This document shows positions 46,664 to 57,231 of a DNA stretch of 64,000 bases, piece by piece. The DNA is from Methylopila sp. Yamaguchi. GTDB taxonomy: Bacteria > Pseudomonadota > Alphaproteobacteria > Rhizobiales > Methylopilaceae. Position numbers and translations under genes: made by a program. The stretch's first letter is position 1. Every line of letters starts with the position of its first letter. The stretch spans positions 186,001-250,000 of the forward strand of contig NZ_BAUX01000001.1 of NCBI RefSeq assembly GCF_002897035.1. The letters run 5' to 3'. The notes under the pieces are model-generated. The model saw only the letters and a list, made by a program, of their open reading frames with translations. It had not been told where the DNA came from and ran no database searches.

Positions 46664-47943
46664 GGACGAGTCTGGCCCGTCCCGCGGACGCGGTAGTTGA
46701 AGGTCGTCAGTTGCTCCAGCCCCACCGGCCCGCGGGCGTGCAGGCGGCCGGTCGCGATGCCGATCTCGGCCCCGAAGCCGAATTCGCCGCCGTCCGCGAA
46801 CTGGGTCGAGGCGTTGTGCAGCACGATCGCGCTGTCGACCTCGGCCAGGAAGCGCGCCGCCTCCGCCTCATCGGCCGTGACGATCGCGTCGGTGTGGTGC
46901 GAACCGTAGGCGTCGATGTGCGTGAGCGCGCCCTCGAGGCCGTCGACCACCCGCACCGCGATGATCGCGTCGAGGAACTCGGTGCGCCAGTCCTCGTCGG
47001 TCGCCGGGGTCACGCGCGGATCGACCAGCCGGGTCTCCGCGTCGCCGCGCACCGCGCAGCCGGCGTCGAGCAGGTCCGTCACCAACGGCGCCAGGTGGCT
47101 GGCGGCGACGGCGCGATCGACCAGCAGCGTCTCGGCGGCTCCGCAGACGCCCGTGCGGCGCATCTTTGCGTTCATCAGGATCGACCGCGCCATGGCGAGG
47201 TCCGCGCCGGCCGCGACGAAGACATGGTTGTTGCCGTCGAGGTGGGCGAACACCGGCACCCGCGCCTCCGCCTGCACGCGGGCGACGAGGCCCTTGCCGC
47301 CGCGGGGCACTATGACGTCAATGTTGCCGTCGAGGCCAGCGAGCATGGAGCCGACCGCCGCGCGGTCGCGCGTCGGCACGAGTTGGACCGCGTCCTCAGG
47401 CAGGCCGGCCTCGGCGAGGCCGAAGGCGAGCGCCGCTTGGATCGTGGCCGAGGAGCGGAAGCTGTCCGTGCCGCCGCGCAGGATCGCGGCGTTGCCGGCC
47501 TTGAGGCACAACGCGCCGGCGTCGGCGGTGACGTTGGGGCGGCTCTCGTAGATCACGCCGATGACGCCGAGCGGCGTGCGCACGCGCTCGATCGCGAGGC
47601 CGTTCGGCCGCGTCCAGGCGGCCGTCGTCTCGCCGACGGGGTCGGCCAGCGCCGCGACGGCTTCGAGGCCGTCGGCCATGCCCTTGATCCGGGCCGGGGT
47701 GAGCGTCAGCCGGTCGAGGAAGGACGCGGCGACCCCGGACGCCCGGGCGGCCGCGAGGTCCGCCTCGTTCGCGGTGAGGATCTGGCGCTCGGTCGCGAAC
47801 AGGCGGCGCGCCGCGGCCTTGAGGGCTTCGTCCTTCGCCGGTCGGGCTGCGAGCGCGAGCGTCTTCGCGGCGGCGCGGGCGCTCCGGCCCACCTCCAGCA
47901 TGATGGCGTCGATCTCGATGAGCCGTTCGGCGGCGGCGGACAT
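46660..47943 (-). CDS. proA: Gamma-glutamyl phosphate reductase
   Basis: Second step of proline synthesis: gamma-glutamyl phosphate to glutamate semialdehyde with NADPH. 427 residues. Active-site cysteine in [16 protein letters not shown]; other family markers are [22 protein letters not shown] and [13 protein letters not shown]. It lies downstream of proB, with a 197-base repeat-containing gap, and overlaps nadD. Confidence 0.97.
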   Translation of the reverse strand: MSAAAERLIEIDAIMLEVGRSARAAAKTLALAARPAKDEALKAAARRLFATERQILTANEADLAAARASGVAASFLDRLTLTPARIKGMADGLEAVAALADPVGETTAAWTRPNGLAIERVRTPLGVIGVIYESRPNVTADAGALCLKAGNAAILRGGTDSFRSSATIQAALAFGLAEAGLPEDAVQLVPTRDRAAVGSMLAGLDGNIDVIVPRGGKGLVARVQAEARVPVFAHLDGNNHVFVAAGADLAMARSILMNAKMRRTGVCGAAETLLVDRAVAASHLAPLVTDLLDAGCAVRGDAETRLVDPRVTPATDEDWRTEFLDAIIAVRVVDGLEGALTHIDAYGSHHTDAIVTADEAEAARFLAEVDSAIVLHNASTQFADGGEFGFGAEIGIATGRLHARGPVGLEQLTTFNYRVRGTGQTRP

Positions 47944-48042
47944 GACTGCACCTCCAAGGGAACGCGCCCTTTAGCGCGTTTCGGAAGCCGCGTCATTATG
48001 CGGCGAGCGCTGAACGGACCTGCATGCGTTCCCAAGCCATTC

Positions 48043-48138
48043 GCGCGTCATGGTCCGGCTTGACCGGACCATCCATGTCGGGCGTCGCGCTCGACGCCGC
48101 CGGTGGGTCCTCCGGTCAAGCCGGAGGACGACGGCGCG
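48043..48138. repeat. Palindromic intergenic repeat between proB and proA
   Basis: GCGTCATGGTCCGGCTTGAC and GGACCATCC (about 48044-48074) form a first fold; GGTCCTCCGGTCAAGCCGGAGGACGACG (about 48106-48133) forms a second, with GTCCTCCGG pairing to CCGGAGGAC around TCAAG. Similar to the elements at 24971 and 38671. It lies inside a proline-operon gap and could cause partial termination. Confidence 0.7.
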
Positions 48139-48140
48139 CT

Positions 48141-49265
48141 TTACGCCCCCGTCAGGACGAGATCGTCGCGGTGGATGATGGCCGGCCGTCCCTTGAAGCC
48201 GAGCACCTGCTCGATCTCGGCGGTCGGCTTGCCGCGCAGGCGGTTCGCGTCGCCGGAGTCGTAGGACACCAGACCGCGCGCTACCTCGACGCCGTCCGGC
48301 GCGCGCACGATCACCGCCTCGCCGCGCGAAAAATGTCCGTCCACTCGGACGACGCCGGCTGGGAGCAACGAACGCCCGCGGTTCAGCGCCGAGGCCGCGC
48401 CGGCGTCGACATGAATCTCGCCGCGCGGCGAGAGCACGCCGGCGATCCAGCGCTTGCGGGACTGGGCCGGATTGTCGTGCGGCAGGAACCAGGTGCACCG
48501 GCCGCCCTGCTCCACCACCGACAGCGGGCTGTCGACCTTGCCCGAGGCGATCATCATGTGGATGCCGGCGCCGGTCGCGATCCGGGCGGCCTCGACCTTG
48601 GTGCGCATCCCGCCGCGTGAAAACTCCGACGCCGCGCCGCCTGCGATCGACTCCACCGAGGCGGTCACGCGCTCGACGATCGGGATCAGCGTGGCGGTCG
48701 GGTCCTGGGCGGGGGGCGCCGTGTAGAGGCCGTCGATGTCGGACAGCAGCACCAGGCAGTCTGCGCTCGCCATCGACGCGACCCGGGCCGCCAGACGGTC
48801 GTTGTCGCCGTAGCGGATCTCTGAGGTCGCGACGGTGTCGTTTTCGTTCACGACCGGGATGGCCTTCAGCGCCAGCAGGCGGGCGAGCGTGGCGCGCGCG
48901 TTGAGGTAGCGCCGACGCTCCTCGGTGTCCCCGAGGGTGAGCAGAAGTTGACCTGCGGTTAGCCTGTGGTCGCCCAGAACCTCGGACCAGGCGCGGGCCA
49001 GAGCGATCTGTCCCACCGCGGCGGCGGCCTGGCTGTCCTCCAGCCGGAGCGCGCCGCGCGGCAGCCCGAGCACCGTGCGGCCGAGCGCGATCGCCCCCGA
49101 GGACACCACGATCACCTCCGCGCCGCGGGCGGCGTGGCGCGCGAGATCGGCCGCGAGGCTTTCGAGCCAGGAGCGCTTGAGCGCCCCCGCGACCTGATCG
49201 ACGAGCAGCGCCGAGCCGATCTTGACGACGATGCGGTTGAAGGAGGCGAGCGAGGGAGCGGTCAC
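48141..49265 (-). CDS. proB: Glutamate 5-kinase
   Basis: First step of proline synthesis: phosphorylates glutamate. 374 residues: amino-acid kinase domain ([48 protein letters not shown]) and a C-terminal PUA domain (about 280-374). It starts at GTG 49265, which overlaps the vapC stop by four bases. This is unusual, because proB normally follows obgE directly. Confidence 0.97.
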   Translation of the reverse strand: MTAPSLASFNRIVVKIGSALLVDQVAGALKRSWLESLAADLARHAARGAEVIVVSSGAIALGRTVLGLPRGALRLEDSQAAAAVGQIALARAWSEVLGDHRLTAGQLLLTLGDTEERRRYLNARATLARLLALKAIPVVNENDTVATSEIRYGDNDRLAARVASMASADCLVLLSDIDGLYTAPPAQDPTATLIPIVERVTASVESIAGGAASEFSRGGMRTKVEAARIATGAGIHMMIASGKVDSPLSVVEQGGRCTWFLPHDNPAQSRKRWIAGVLSPRGEIHVDAGAASALNRGRSLLPAGVVRVDGHFSRGEAVIVRAPDGVEVARGLVSYDSGDANRLRGKPTAEIEQVLGFKGRPAIIHRDDLVLTGA

Positions 49266-49660
49266 GGGCGGTACGCAGGCTCGATGTCGGTGTGGACGAA
49301 GTCGTCGCCCTTGAAGAGCAAAGGCGCGTTATGAAACTTCGCGATCGCATAGCTCATGCAATCGCCGAAGTTGAGCTTGGCGGGATGGCCGCGGCCACGG
49401 CCATATCTCTGGAAGGCTTCGGCGGCCAGTCGGTAGTGGTCCGCCGTGAACGCGACGACCGTCACCGCCGGATTGGAGGCGATGTCGTCGATGAAGCGAT
49501 CGGCGCCGTCCGACATCAGCGATTGAAGAACGATCCGGGTCTCGAGAAGGGTCGGAGCGCCGACGAGCGCCTCGGCCACGCCTATGACCTGCGCGAACGC
49601 TTCCCCTTCCGACTCGTTCTTCGCAATCGCGACGAGAGCCGACGAGTCCACCGCGATCAA
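49262..49660 (-). CDS. vapC: VapC-type PIN-domain toxin
   Basis: A 132-residue PIN-domain ribonuclease. Acidic active-site residues sit in the family positions: D5 in [10 protein letters not shown] in [10 protein letters not shown] in [10 protein letters not shown] and D near LLFKGDDF. The start is TTG 49660, overlapping the vapB stop; the stop overlaps proB. VapC toxins usually cut tRNA or rRNA. The module lies inside the obgE-proB-proA operon. Confidence 0.9.
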   Translation of the reverse strand: MIAVDSSALVAIAKNESEGEAFAQVIGVAEALVGAPTLLETRIVLQSLMSDGADRFIDDIASNPAVTVVAFTADHYRLAAEAFQRYGRGRGHPAKLNFGDCMSYAIAKFHNAPLLFKGDDFVHTDIEPAYRP

Positions 49661-49932
49661 CGCGGAAGACCTTGCTCGTCGTACATGTCGTTCATCACGT
49701 CCTCGACCGAGACGCCCGGCTTCATGTTGGCTTTGGCGCGCCGGGCCGCGGCGCGTAGGGCGTCGATGTTGGCCTTCTGCGTAGCGGTCACTTGCGAAGC
49801 GTCCCGGAATTTCGCGCCATGCGCGCGAAGGGCGTCAAGCACGACCTCCGCGACCGGCTTGCCGGTGATATCCGCGACGTTTCGAGCGATTTCATAAGCC
49901 TCATCGCTCCGAACGTTCAGCTGCCGGGCCAT
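49657..49932 (-). CDS. vapB: VapB-type antitoxin
   Basis: 91 residues, cognate antitoxin of the VapC toxin encoded next. The N-terminal NVRSDEAYEIARNVADITGK pattern is the Rv0623/PSK-type VapB family (ribbon-helix-helix-like DNA binding), and the C-terminal part (MKPGVSVEDVMNDMYDEQG) should bind and block the toxin. Such antitoxins normally repress their own operon. Confidence 0.87.
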   Translation of the reverse strand: MARQLNVRSDEAYEIARNVADITGKPVAEVVLDALRAHGAKFRDASQVTATQKANIDALRAAARRAKANMKPGVSVEDVMNDMYDEQGLPR

Positions 49933-49973
49933 GCTAGCTCTCCCTTACCGGGAGCTAGCCTACACCCGCGCCG

Positions 49974-51795
<1,822 letters not shown>

Positions 51796-51864
51796 GGACG
51801 ATGCCTCCGGCGACGGGACGGTCGACGTGGATACGTCGTTCCCGCCGCCGCGGATGCCGCGCCT

Positions 51865-52983
51865 TCAGCCCCCGAACGCCCGGACGTCCGCCGCGGCCCA
51901 CTCCCGGAACGAGAGGAAGGTGTCGCGATCGAGGCGGAAGCGGTCCGCCGCCAGCGAGCCGCCGGACGCCGGCCGCACCAGAGTCGAGCCCTCCCACTGG
52001 AATCCGCAGCGGATCAGCACCTGGCGCGAGGCCCAATCGCTCGCCCGGCAATTGGCGCGCGCGGCTTTGGCGCCGCCGCCGAGGAAGGCCGCCTCGAGCG
52101 TCGCCCGCGCCGCCTCCACCATCAGCCCGCGGCCACGGTGGGCCGCGCCGAGCCAGAAGCCGAGCTCGACCACGCCCGGCTCGACCGACCGCCAGCCGAC
52201 GCCGCCCACCACCGTGCGCTCCTCCTTGAGCCGCAGGATCAGGCTGAGGTTGGTCGGCCGCATCTCGCGCGCCGCCCGCAGGACGAACGCCTGGGCTTCC
52301 GCCGTGAGGGCGAGTTCGGCGAAGGGCGCGGTGGCGAGGCCGATCGGCGCCTCGGCGGCCCGCGCGATCTCGGCGACGTCCGCGCGCGTGGGCATGCGCA
52401 GGCTGAGGCGCGGGGTCTCGATCGCCGGCTGGCCGTTTGTCCAGGCGGCGCGTTCAAGCGTCGAGGTGGCGAGCCGCACGGTCGCGCCGCGCGCCTTCGA
52501 AAACGCATCGGTCTCGCCGGTCGGCCGGAACCCGAGCCGCGCCAGAAGCCGCCCCGAGGCGGGATTGTCGAGCATATGCCCAGCGTCGATCGTCGCGAGG
52601 TCTGTCGCGGCGAAGGCGAAGTCGAGGAAGGCCCGCACCGCCAGCCGGCCGACCCCGCGGCCCTGGAACGGCGCGGCCAGCCAATAGCCGAGCTCCGGCG
52701 TCGCCCCGGAGGCGTCGATCGCGACGACGCCTCCGAGCGCGCCGTCCACCGAAACGCCGGCCGCGAGCATGTCGCGGCGGTCGGCGACGCTTTTCAGCCA
52801 GGCCTCGGCGTCGTCGAGACCGTAGGGATGGGGGACCTGCGTGAGGTTTCGGGCGACGGCGAAGTCGCCCAAGGCCGCGGCGATCGCCGGGGCGTCGTTC
52901 AGGGTCAGGCGGCGGAGGCGGACGATCGTCTCCGCGGTGGTACAGTCTTCGAGCAACAGACCTTCATCGAACAGCATCGACAT
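51865..52983 (-). CDS. Protein with two tandem GNAT acetyltransferase domains
   Basis: 372 residues. Each half is a complete RimJ/RimL-type GNAT: first half with LGYWLAAPFQGRGVGRLAVR, second with LGFWLGAAHRGRGLMVEAAR, the acetyl-CoA pyrophosphate loops. The gene lies between rpmA and obgE, where Hyphomicrobiales usually have one or two GNAT genes; here they are fused. Likely N-acetylates protein N-termini, perhaps ribosomal, given the context. Confidence 0.88.
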   Translation of the reverse strand: MSMLFDEGLLLEDCTTAETIVRLRRLTLNDAPAIAAALGDFAVARNLTQVPHPYGLDDAEAWLKSVADRRDMLAAGVSVDGALGGVVAIDASGATPELGYWLAAPFQGRGVGRLAVRAFLDFAFAATDLATIDAGHMLDNPASGRLLARLGFRPTGETDAFSKARGATVRLATSTLERAAWTNGQPAIETPRLSLRMPTRADVAEIARAAEAPIGLATAPFAELALTAEAQAFVLRAAREMRPTNLSLILRLKEERTVVGGVGWRSVEPGVVELGFWLGAAHRGRGLMVEAARATLEAAFLGGGAKAARANCRASDWASRQVLIRCGFQWEGSTLVRPASGGSLAADRFRLDRDTFLSFREWAAADVRAFGG

Positions 52984-53005
52984 CGAACCGGACCTTCCGA
53001 AACGG

Positions 53006-53040
53006 CGACGGGGGAGAACGGTCGCCCGTCTCCCCCGTCG
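53006..53040 (-). terminator. Hairpin after rpmA
   Basis: Perfect 12-base arms at 53006-53017 and 53029-53040 with an 11-base loop, downstream of rpmA on the minus strand and just ahead of the GNAT start. No T-run; probably partial termination or RNA protection. Confidence 0.6.
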
Positions 53041-53115
53041 GTCCGGACCTATTCGGTCCTGTCGTGATCCGCCGGGGGTCTTGGGCCCGGCGGGAAGCGT
53101 CGCTTCAACCCGCCG

Positions 53116-53391
53116 TCATTCCGCAGCTTCGGCCGCCTGGGCGGCAGTGACGTTCACGTAAGTGCGGCCGTTGGCTTTCGATACGAACAGCACTTGGCCT
53201 TCGACGGTCGCGAACAGGGTGTGGTCCTTGCCCATGCCGACGTTGACGCCCGGATGCCACTTGGTGCCGCGCTGACGCACGAGGATGTTGCCCGGAATGA
53301 CGCGCTCGCCGCCGAACTTCTTCACGCCGAGGCGCCGGCCTTCGGAGTCGCGGCCGTTGCGGGAGGAGCCGCCTGCCTTCTTGTGAGCCAT
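53116..53391 (-). CDS. rpmA: 50S ribosomal protein L27
   Basis: 91 residues. The N-terminal [20 protein letters not shown], whose tail reaches the peptidyl-transferase centre, is diagnostic, followed by [20 protein letters not shown]. An Ala/Glu-rich end (AAQAAEAAE) is slightly longer than in E. coli. It lies 25 bases after rplU. Confidence 0.98.
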   Translation of the reverse strand: MAHKKAGGSSRNGRDSEGRRLGVKKFGGERVIPGNILVRQRGTKWHPGVNVGMGKDHTLFATVEGQVLFVSKANGRTYVNVTAAQAAEAAE

Positions 53392-53416
53392 CGGAGTTCT
53401 CCTTTTCTCGAGCCGG

Positions 53417-53740
53417 TCAGTTCTTGGAGGCGCCGGTCAGGCCGACGATCTTGACGATCGTATGGTCCTGACGGTGGCCGCGCTTGCGCTTCGAGTTCTG
53501 GCGGCGGCGCTTCTTGAAGGCGATGACCTTCGCGCCGCGCGCGTGCTCGACGATTTCGGCCGCGACCGAGGCGCCCGAGACGAAGGGCGCGCCGAACGTC
53601 ACGTCGTCGCCCGAACCGATGAAGAGAATCTCGCCAAAATTCACTGTGGAGCCGGCCTCGCCCTCGAGCTTGCCGACCGTGATCACGTCGCCTTCGGCGA
53701 CCCGGTGCTGCTTGCCGCCGGTCTTGATGACTGCGAACAT
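53417..53740 (-). CDS. rplU: 50S ribosomal protein L21
   Basis: 107 residues, binds 23S r[21 protein letters not shown] and the basic [19 protein letters not shown] are diagnostic. First gene of the rplU-rpmA pair; the 192 bases upstream should hold the promoter, but I see no clear boxes. Confidence 0.98.
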   Translation of the reverse strand: MFAVIKTGGKQHRVAEGDVITVGKLEGEAGSTVNFGEILFIGSGDDVTFGAPFVSGASVAAEIVEHARGAKVIAFKKRRRQNSKRKRGHRQDHTIVKIVGLTGASKN

Positions 53741-53932
53741 CGTTTCAAAGTCCCGTGTTCATAACGCGCTCCCGAGGCGGAATGCCCTTGGCGCGGCTTT
53801 TTGTCAGTCTGGGTCGTGTCGCCCAAACGGAATGGCGCGGATGAGAGGTCCCACCGCGCCAGCGCGTGTCTCTACAGCGGGAGCGGGCTTCCGGTCAACC
53901 GCGAAGGCGCGTCGCGGAGCCCCGTTCCGCTA

Positions 53933-54292
53933 TCAAGACGCGGGCTCCATCGTCCGCGGCCGCAGCGGCGCCCGCCCGTGCGCCTGTTTGATGTCGGCGA
54001 TCTCGTCAAGCATGACGCGCAGAGCCCGGAGGGCGCGGTCCTCCTCGGGCGTCAGCTTGCCCTTCGGCTCGAAGTGAGTGACCAGCACGGCCAGCGCGTC
54101 GCCGATGCGGCCGAGCTGGCGGCCGTAGCTGCCGACCGTGTCGATCACCTCGGCCTCCACCTCCGGCGCCTTCGACAGGCCCATGTTGACGGTGAACAGG
54201 CTGAAGCTGTTGCCGACCATGTTGAAGGCCGACGTGAAGATGCGAAACGCCTGAGTGACGTCGCCCCCGAGCGGCATCCGAAACGTCGCCAT
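53933..54292 (-). CDS. Conserved helical protein of unknown function
   Basis: 119 residues, largely helical, opening MATFRMPLGGDVTQAFRIFT. A GGGAGG site lies seven bases before ATG 54292. No membrane segment or catalytic motif. I do not recognise a named family. Separate transcription unit between rplU and the TIGR02117 gene. Confidence 0.72.
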   Translation of the reverse strand: MATFRMPLGGDVTQAFRIFTSAFNMVGNSFSLFTVNMGLSKAPEVEAEVIDTVGSYGRQLGRIGDALAVLVTHFEPKGKLTPEEDRALRALRVMLDEIADIKQAHGRAPLRPRTMEPAS

Positions 54293-54343
54293 GAGTCCCT
54301 CCCCCGCAGGAAGGCTCCATCTCACGCCCATGGGGCGGCGACG

Positions 54344-55033
54344 TCAAAGCCCCTTCATCAGCGGGGCCGCGAACGGCGTCCAGGCGCCGACCGGGACCCC
54401 GCCCGCGCGCAGCATCTCCCCGGCCCAAACGTTGCAGGTGCGGACCGGCGAGAACGCGCCGACGGCCGCGAAGTAGGCGTCGCCGTAGCCCTGCGTCGCT
54501 CCCGCCAGAGGCTGGACGCGCCCTTCGGCGTCGCGGGCGAACGAGGCCTCGATCCGCGCCGTCATGGCGGCGTAGAGCGGCGCGGCGATTTCGACGGTCC
54601 GGACGTTGGCGCTCTCCGCGCGGATGCGCGCGACGGGCAGGACGTGCATCACCGTCAGGTCGAAGGCGAGCGCCCGCGCCATCGCGCCGACCGAGAGGTC
54701 GCTCAGCGCGCCGATCTCCGTGTAGGCGGCGCGCGAGCCCCAGCCGAAGGCGACCCAAGGCGCGGCGCGGCCAGGCGCGGCGATGGGGGACGCGTCGAGT
54801 AGAGGCCGCCAGTCCTTCGACGGATCGACAGTCGGGAGCACGAGATCGACGTGGTAGCCGTTGTCGACGACGAAGATCGTGACCCGTCGGCCGGCCATGG
54901 CCGTCGCCAAGGAGCCTAAGGGGATCGACCCGGTCGCAGCGGCGGCGAGATAGAGCAGCCCCGCCGCGGCGAGAGCCTCGACCAGACCGAGCAGCCCCGC
55001 CACGATCGTCCGCGCCGCGCGCGCTCCGTCCAC
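54344..55033 (-). CDS. TIGR02117/DUF2459 family protein
   Basis: 229 residues, starting at GTG 55033. An N-terminal membrane helix (VEALAAAGLLYLAAAATGSI) and a periplasmic domain with VDNGYHVDLVLP, WVAFGWGSRAAYTE and CNVWAGEMLRAGG. These blocks, including the single Cys and the His, match the TIGR02117 (DUF2459) family, of unknown function, possibly a papain-like fold. It ends the core-genome part before the tRNA-Gly. Confidence 0.82.
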   Translation of the reverse strand: MDGARAARTIVAGLLGLVEALAAAGLLYLAAAATGSIPLGSLATAMAGRRVTIFVVDNGYHVDLVLPTVDPSKDWRPLLDASPIAAPGRAAPWVAFGWGSRAAYTEIGALSDLSVGAMARALAFDLTVMHVLPVARIRAESANVRTVEIAAPLYAAMTARIEASFARDAEGRVQPLAGATQGYGDAYFAAVGAFSPVRTCNVWAGEMLRAGGVPVGAWTPFAAPLMKGL

Positions 55034-55143
55034 AGGCCTCTCCGCGGTTCAAAAAAAGCGATGTTACCCGCCTTGCATTCCTCCGGCGGCTGCGGCATAG
55101 GAAGCGCCTCGTCGGCGGCAGCGTCGACGGTCGACGAAAGCGG

Positions 55144-55218
55144 GCGGGCGTAGCTCAGGGGTAGAGCACAACCTTGCCAAGGTTGGGGTCGTGGGTTCGA
55201 ATCCCATCGCCCGCTCCA
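55144..55218 (+). tRNA. tRNA-Gly (anticodon GCC), likely island attachment site
   Basis: 75 nt including the encoded CCA (55216-55218). Acceptor GCGGGCG pairs with CGCCCGC; D-loop AGCTCAGGGGTAGAGC; anticodon loop TTGCCAA with GCC; T-loop GGTTCGAATCC. The genes to its right are accessory and unlike the core genome to its left, so its 3' end is a plausible integration site; the second att copy is not in the window. Confidence 0.97.
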
Positions 55219-55228
55219 GTCGACCAAA

Positions 55229-55269
55229 CGACGAAAGCCGCGGGTAGCTCCGCGGCTTTCGTCGTTTTT
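55229..55269 (+). terminator. Rho-independent terminator of tRNA-Gly
   Basis: Perfect 14-base arms at 55229-55242 and 55251-55264, followed by TTTTT (55265-55269), ten bases after the tRNA 3' end. Confidence 0.92.
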
Positions 55270-55473
55270 GGCGGTTGGCGGCGGGGAAGGTTCGAGAGGA
55301 ACATTAGAGCCGCGGTTACGCCTCGGTTACAGACCACCGGCGGACAACACCATTATAGGGTTGCGCGCCTTCGAGATCGTCATGGAGCGGTCTTGACCCG
55401 GTGCAGACCTTCCGCCCTGCCTATTCGAATGTCCGCTCGGGAGGCGAAGCGGCCCCGGAAGCGGCGGCATGCG

Positions 55474-55830
55474 CTAGGATCTCGGCCTGCCATCCTTGCA
55501 CCAGTCGATGCGGCCGTGCCTGATCCAAAAATGGCACCCGCAGTCGTTCTGTTGATGGACGGACGGCTTGACGGTCGGGCGGCCGAACCAGTCCAGGGCG
55601 ATCTCCCATCGCGGTCTACGCTTCTGGCTTAGCGAAAGCGGGATCGTCGCTCCGCACCCGCCGGGGCATTTCAGGCAAGCCCATTTCTCGAATCCGCCGT
55701 CGACCACGTGCACGACCTCGCCGGGCCTGAGCTCGGGTTCGGACGGATACGACCGTGCCCGGCTCGCCAAGAAATCGAACTCGATGAAGCCGAAGCGCCG
55801 CAACGTCCTCGCAATGAACCTCTTCAACAT
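55474..55830 (-). CDS. DUF6527 family protein of the ubiquitin-like operon
   Basis: 118 residues and last of the three conjugation genes, two bases after the JAMM-E1 stop. A basic N-terminus (MLKRFIARTLRRFGF) precedes a compact cysteine-rich domain: C52-x2-C55-x3-C59 in WACLKCPGGCGATIPL, then KPSVHQQNDCGCHFWIRHG with C97, C99 and H100, and C111. The pattern fits DUF6527, a family encoded with bacterial ubiquitin-like operons and suspected to be a processing or deconjugating enzyme. Start at 55830 gives the close spacing; the frame extends to 55905. Confidence 0.8.
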   Translation of the reverse strand: MLKRFIARTLRRFGFIEFDFLASRARSYPSEPELRPGEVVHVVDGGFEKWACLKCPGGCGATIPLSLSQKRRPRWEIALDWFGRPTVKPSVHQQNDCGCHFWIRHGRIDWCKDGRPRS

Positions 55831-55832
55831 TG

Positions 55833-57230
55833 CTAGCCGATCCTGTGCAGGAAGGGCGCCACGTCGGCCCGGCCCCAAATCTTCGGGGTCGCGCACTGCT
55901 CGCATTCCTGCCGAGGCGAGCAGGTCGTGGTTCGCTCCTCGATTGCGTCGAAGCGGCGGCGGCGTTCGGGCTTCATCCCCTCATCGCCGCGGAAGGCTGT
56001 CAGGGCATGGAGCAATTCATTGACGGCCATGCAGGCTGTTTCCGTGGTGAAGGTCACGACGACCGGCGCGGGGTCGCCGCCTCCGGAGACGTAGGCCTCC
56101 GCCTTCCGGCGCTCGAACTCGTCGGGGCCGGTGCGGCGCAGGGCTTCGTCGCGCGCTCGCACGGGATCGATCAGTCCACGGCAGAGCAGGCAGGGCGTCC
56201 CAGACGCCACCACGGTCACGCGGCCGGCCATCTCGTAGGGCCGGTCCTTGCTCTTCGGGATGATCCGGACGCCCATGTCGATGACCGGTATGCCGTAGTA
56301 ATACGCCAGCCTGTTGAGGAAGAGCCGGCCATCGTGATCGTCCGTGCAGCCGAAGATCACGTCGCATGAGCGCATGGCATCGCGCACGTCCGCATCGCCG
56401 ACCCATCCACGGAAGGTGGCGACCTGCACTCCGATCTCGGCCCCGCGGATCTCGCGGGCCAGGACGTCGACCTTCGACGCCTTCGCCCTGACGTCGTCGA
56501 GACGCGAGCCGTGGACGCGATTGAGGTTCGTCAGCTCGATCGTGTCGTCGTCGACCAGGAGGAGATGGCCGATCCCGAGCCGCGCCAGCAACATGGCGGT
56601 CGGGCTTCCGGTGCCGCCGCACCCCACGATCCCGACGCGCAGGCTGCGAACGAGCGGGTTAAAGGCCGGGCCGAACAGGCGGGCCTGACGATCCAGCACC
56701 TCCTCGACAGGCATCGCCCCGACGCCGTGAAGGATGAGCTTGCGCCCCGAGACCAGGACCCGCTCGCACGCCTCGGAGCGGTCGGGGCTCGTCCAATGCC
56801 GCGCGCAGATCGAGCCGTCGCCGCCCATGACGACGCTGGCGAAGCCGTGCCCATCGCCGGAGCGGTTCGAGACAATCCTGAGGAGGTCCTTCTCGTTGCG
56901 GTCGTCCTGGTCCGAGAAAAAGGCCGTGCTTCCGGGATGGGTGTGGGCGATGCCCAGGACCAGGCCGCGCTCCTCAGCATTTTTGAGGAGTCGGACGAAA
57001 GACCGCGTTGACCAGGTGACGTGAACGCCGGAGGCGGAGACGCGATCCTCGTCAGGCACCGGAACCACCTCATGGGAGACCAGCCGTCGCCTGCGCAGGC
57101 CGGTCCAGGGGTCCGACGCGATGTCGGCCACGCCGAAGAGAACGTAAGCCGCGGCCTCGGCGCCGTCGGCCGAGGAGAGAAGCGCGCGAAGCTCGGCTTC
57201 GTGCCCCTCGATGAGGATCATGTCGATCAT
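55833..57230 (-). CDS. JAMM peptidase-E1 (ThiF) fusion protein
   Basis: 465 residues. Residues 1-160: JAB/JAMM deubiquitinase-like domain with the zinc ligands E25, H96-x-H98 and S106-x2-D109 (AHTHPGSTAFFSDQDD). Residues about 190-465: ThiF/MoeB-type E1 with nucleotide loop VGCGGTGSP (202-210), LLLVDDDTIELTNLNR, and two CxxC pairs (C347/C350 and C443/C446) that should hold zinc. The E1 should adenylate a ubiquitin-like C-terminus and the JAMM should cut conjugates or trim the precursor. No obvious thioester cysteine is apparent beyond C400. It starts one base after the Ubl-E2 stop. Confidence 0.9.
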   Translation of the reverse strand: MIDMILIEGHEAELRALLSSADGAEAAAYVLFGVADIASDPWTGLRRRRLVSHEVVPVPDEDRVSASGVHVTWSTRSFVRLLKNAEERGLVLGIAHTHPGSTAFFSDQDDRNEKDLLRIVSNRSGDGHGFASVVMGGDGSICARHWTSPDRSEACERVLVSGRKLILHGVGAMPVEEVLDRQARLFGPAFNPLVRSLRVGIVGCGGTGSPTAMLLARLGIGHLLLVDDDTIELTNLNRVHGSRLDDVRAKASKVDVLAREIRGAEIGVQVATFRGWVGDADVRDAMRSCDVIFGCTDDHDGRLFLNRLAYYYGIPVIDMGVRIIPKSKDRPYEMAGRVTVVASGTPCLLCRGLIDPVRARDEALRRTGPDEFERRKAEAYVSGGGDPAPVVVTFTTETACMAVNELLHALTAFRGDEGMKPERRRRFDAIEERTTTCSPRQECEQCATPKIWGRADVAPFLHRIG

Positions 57231-57231
57231 G

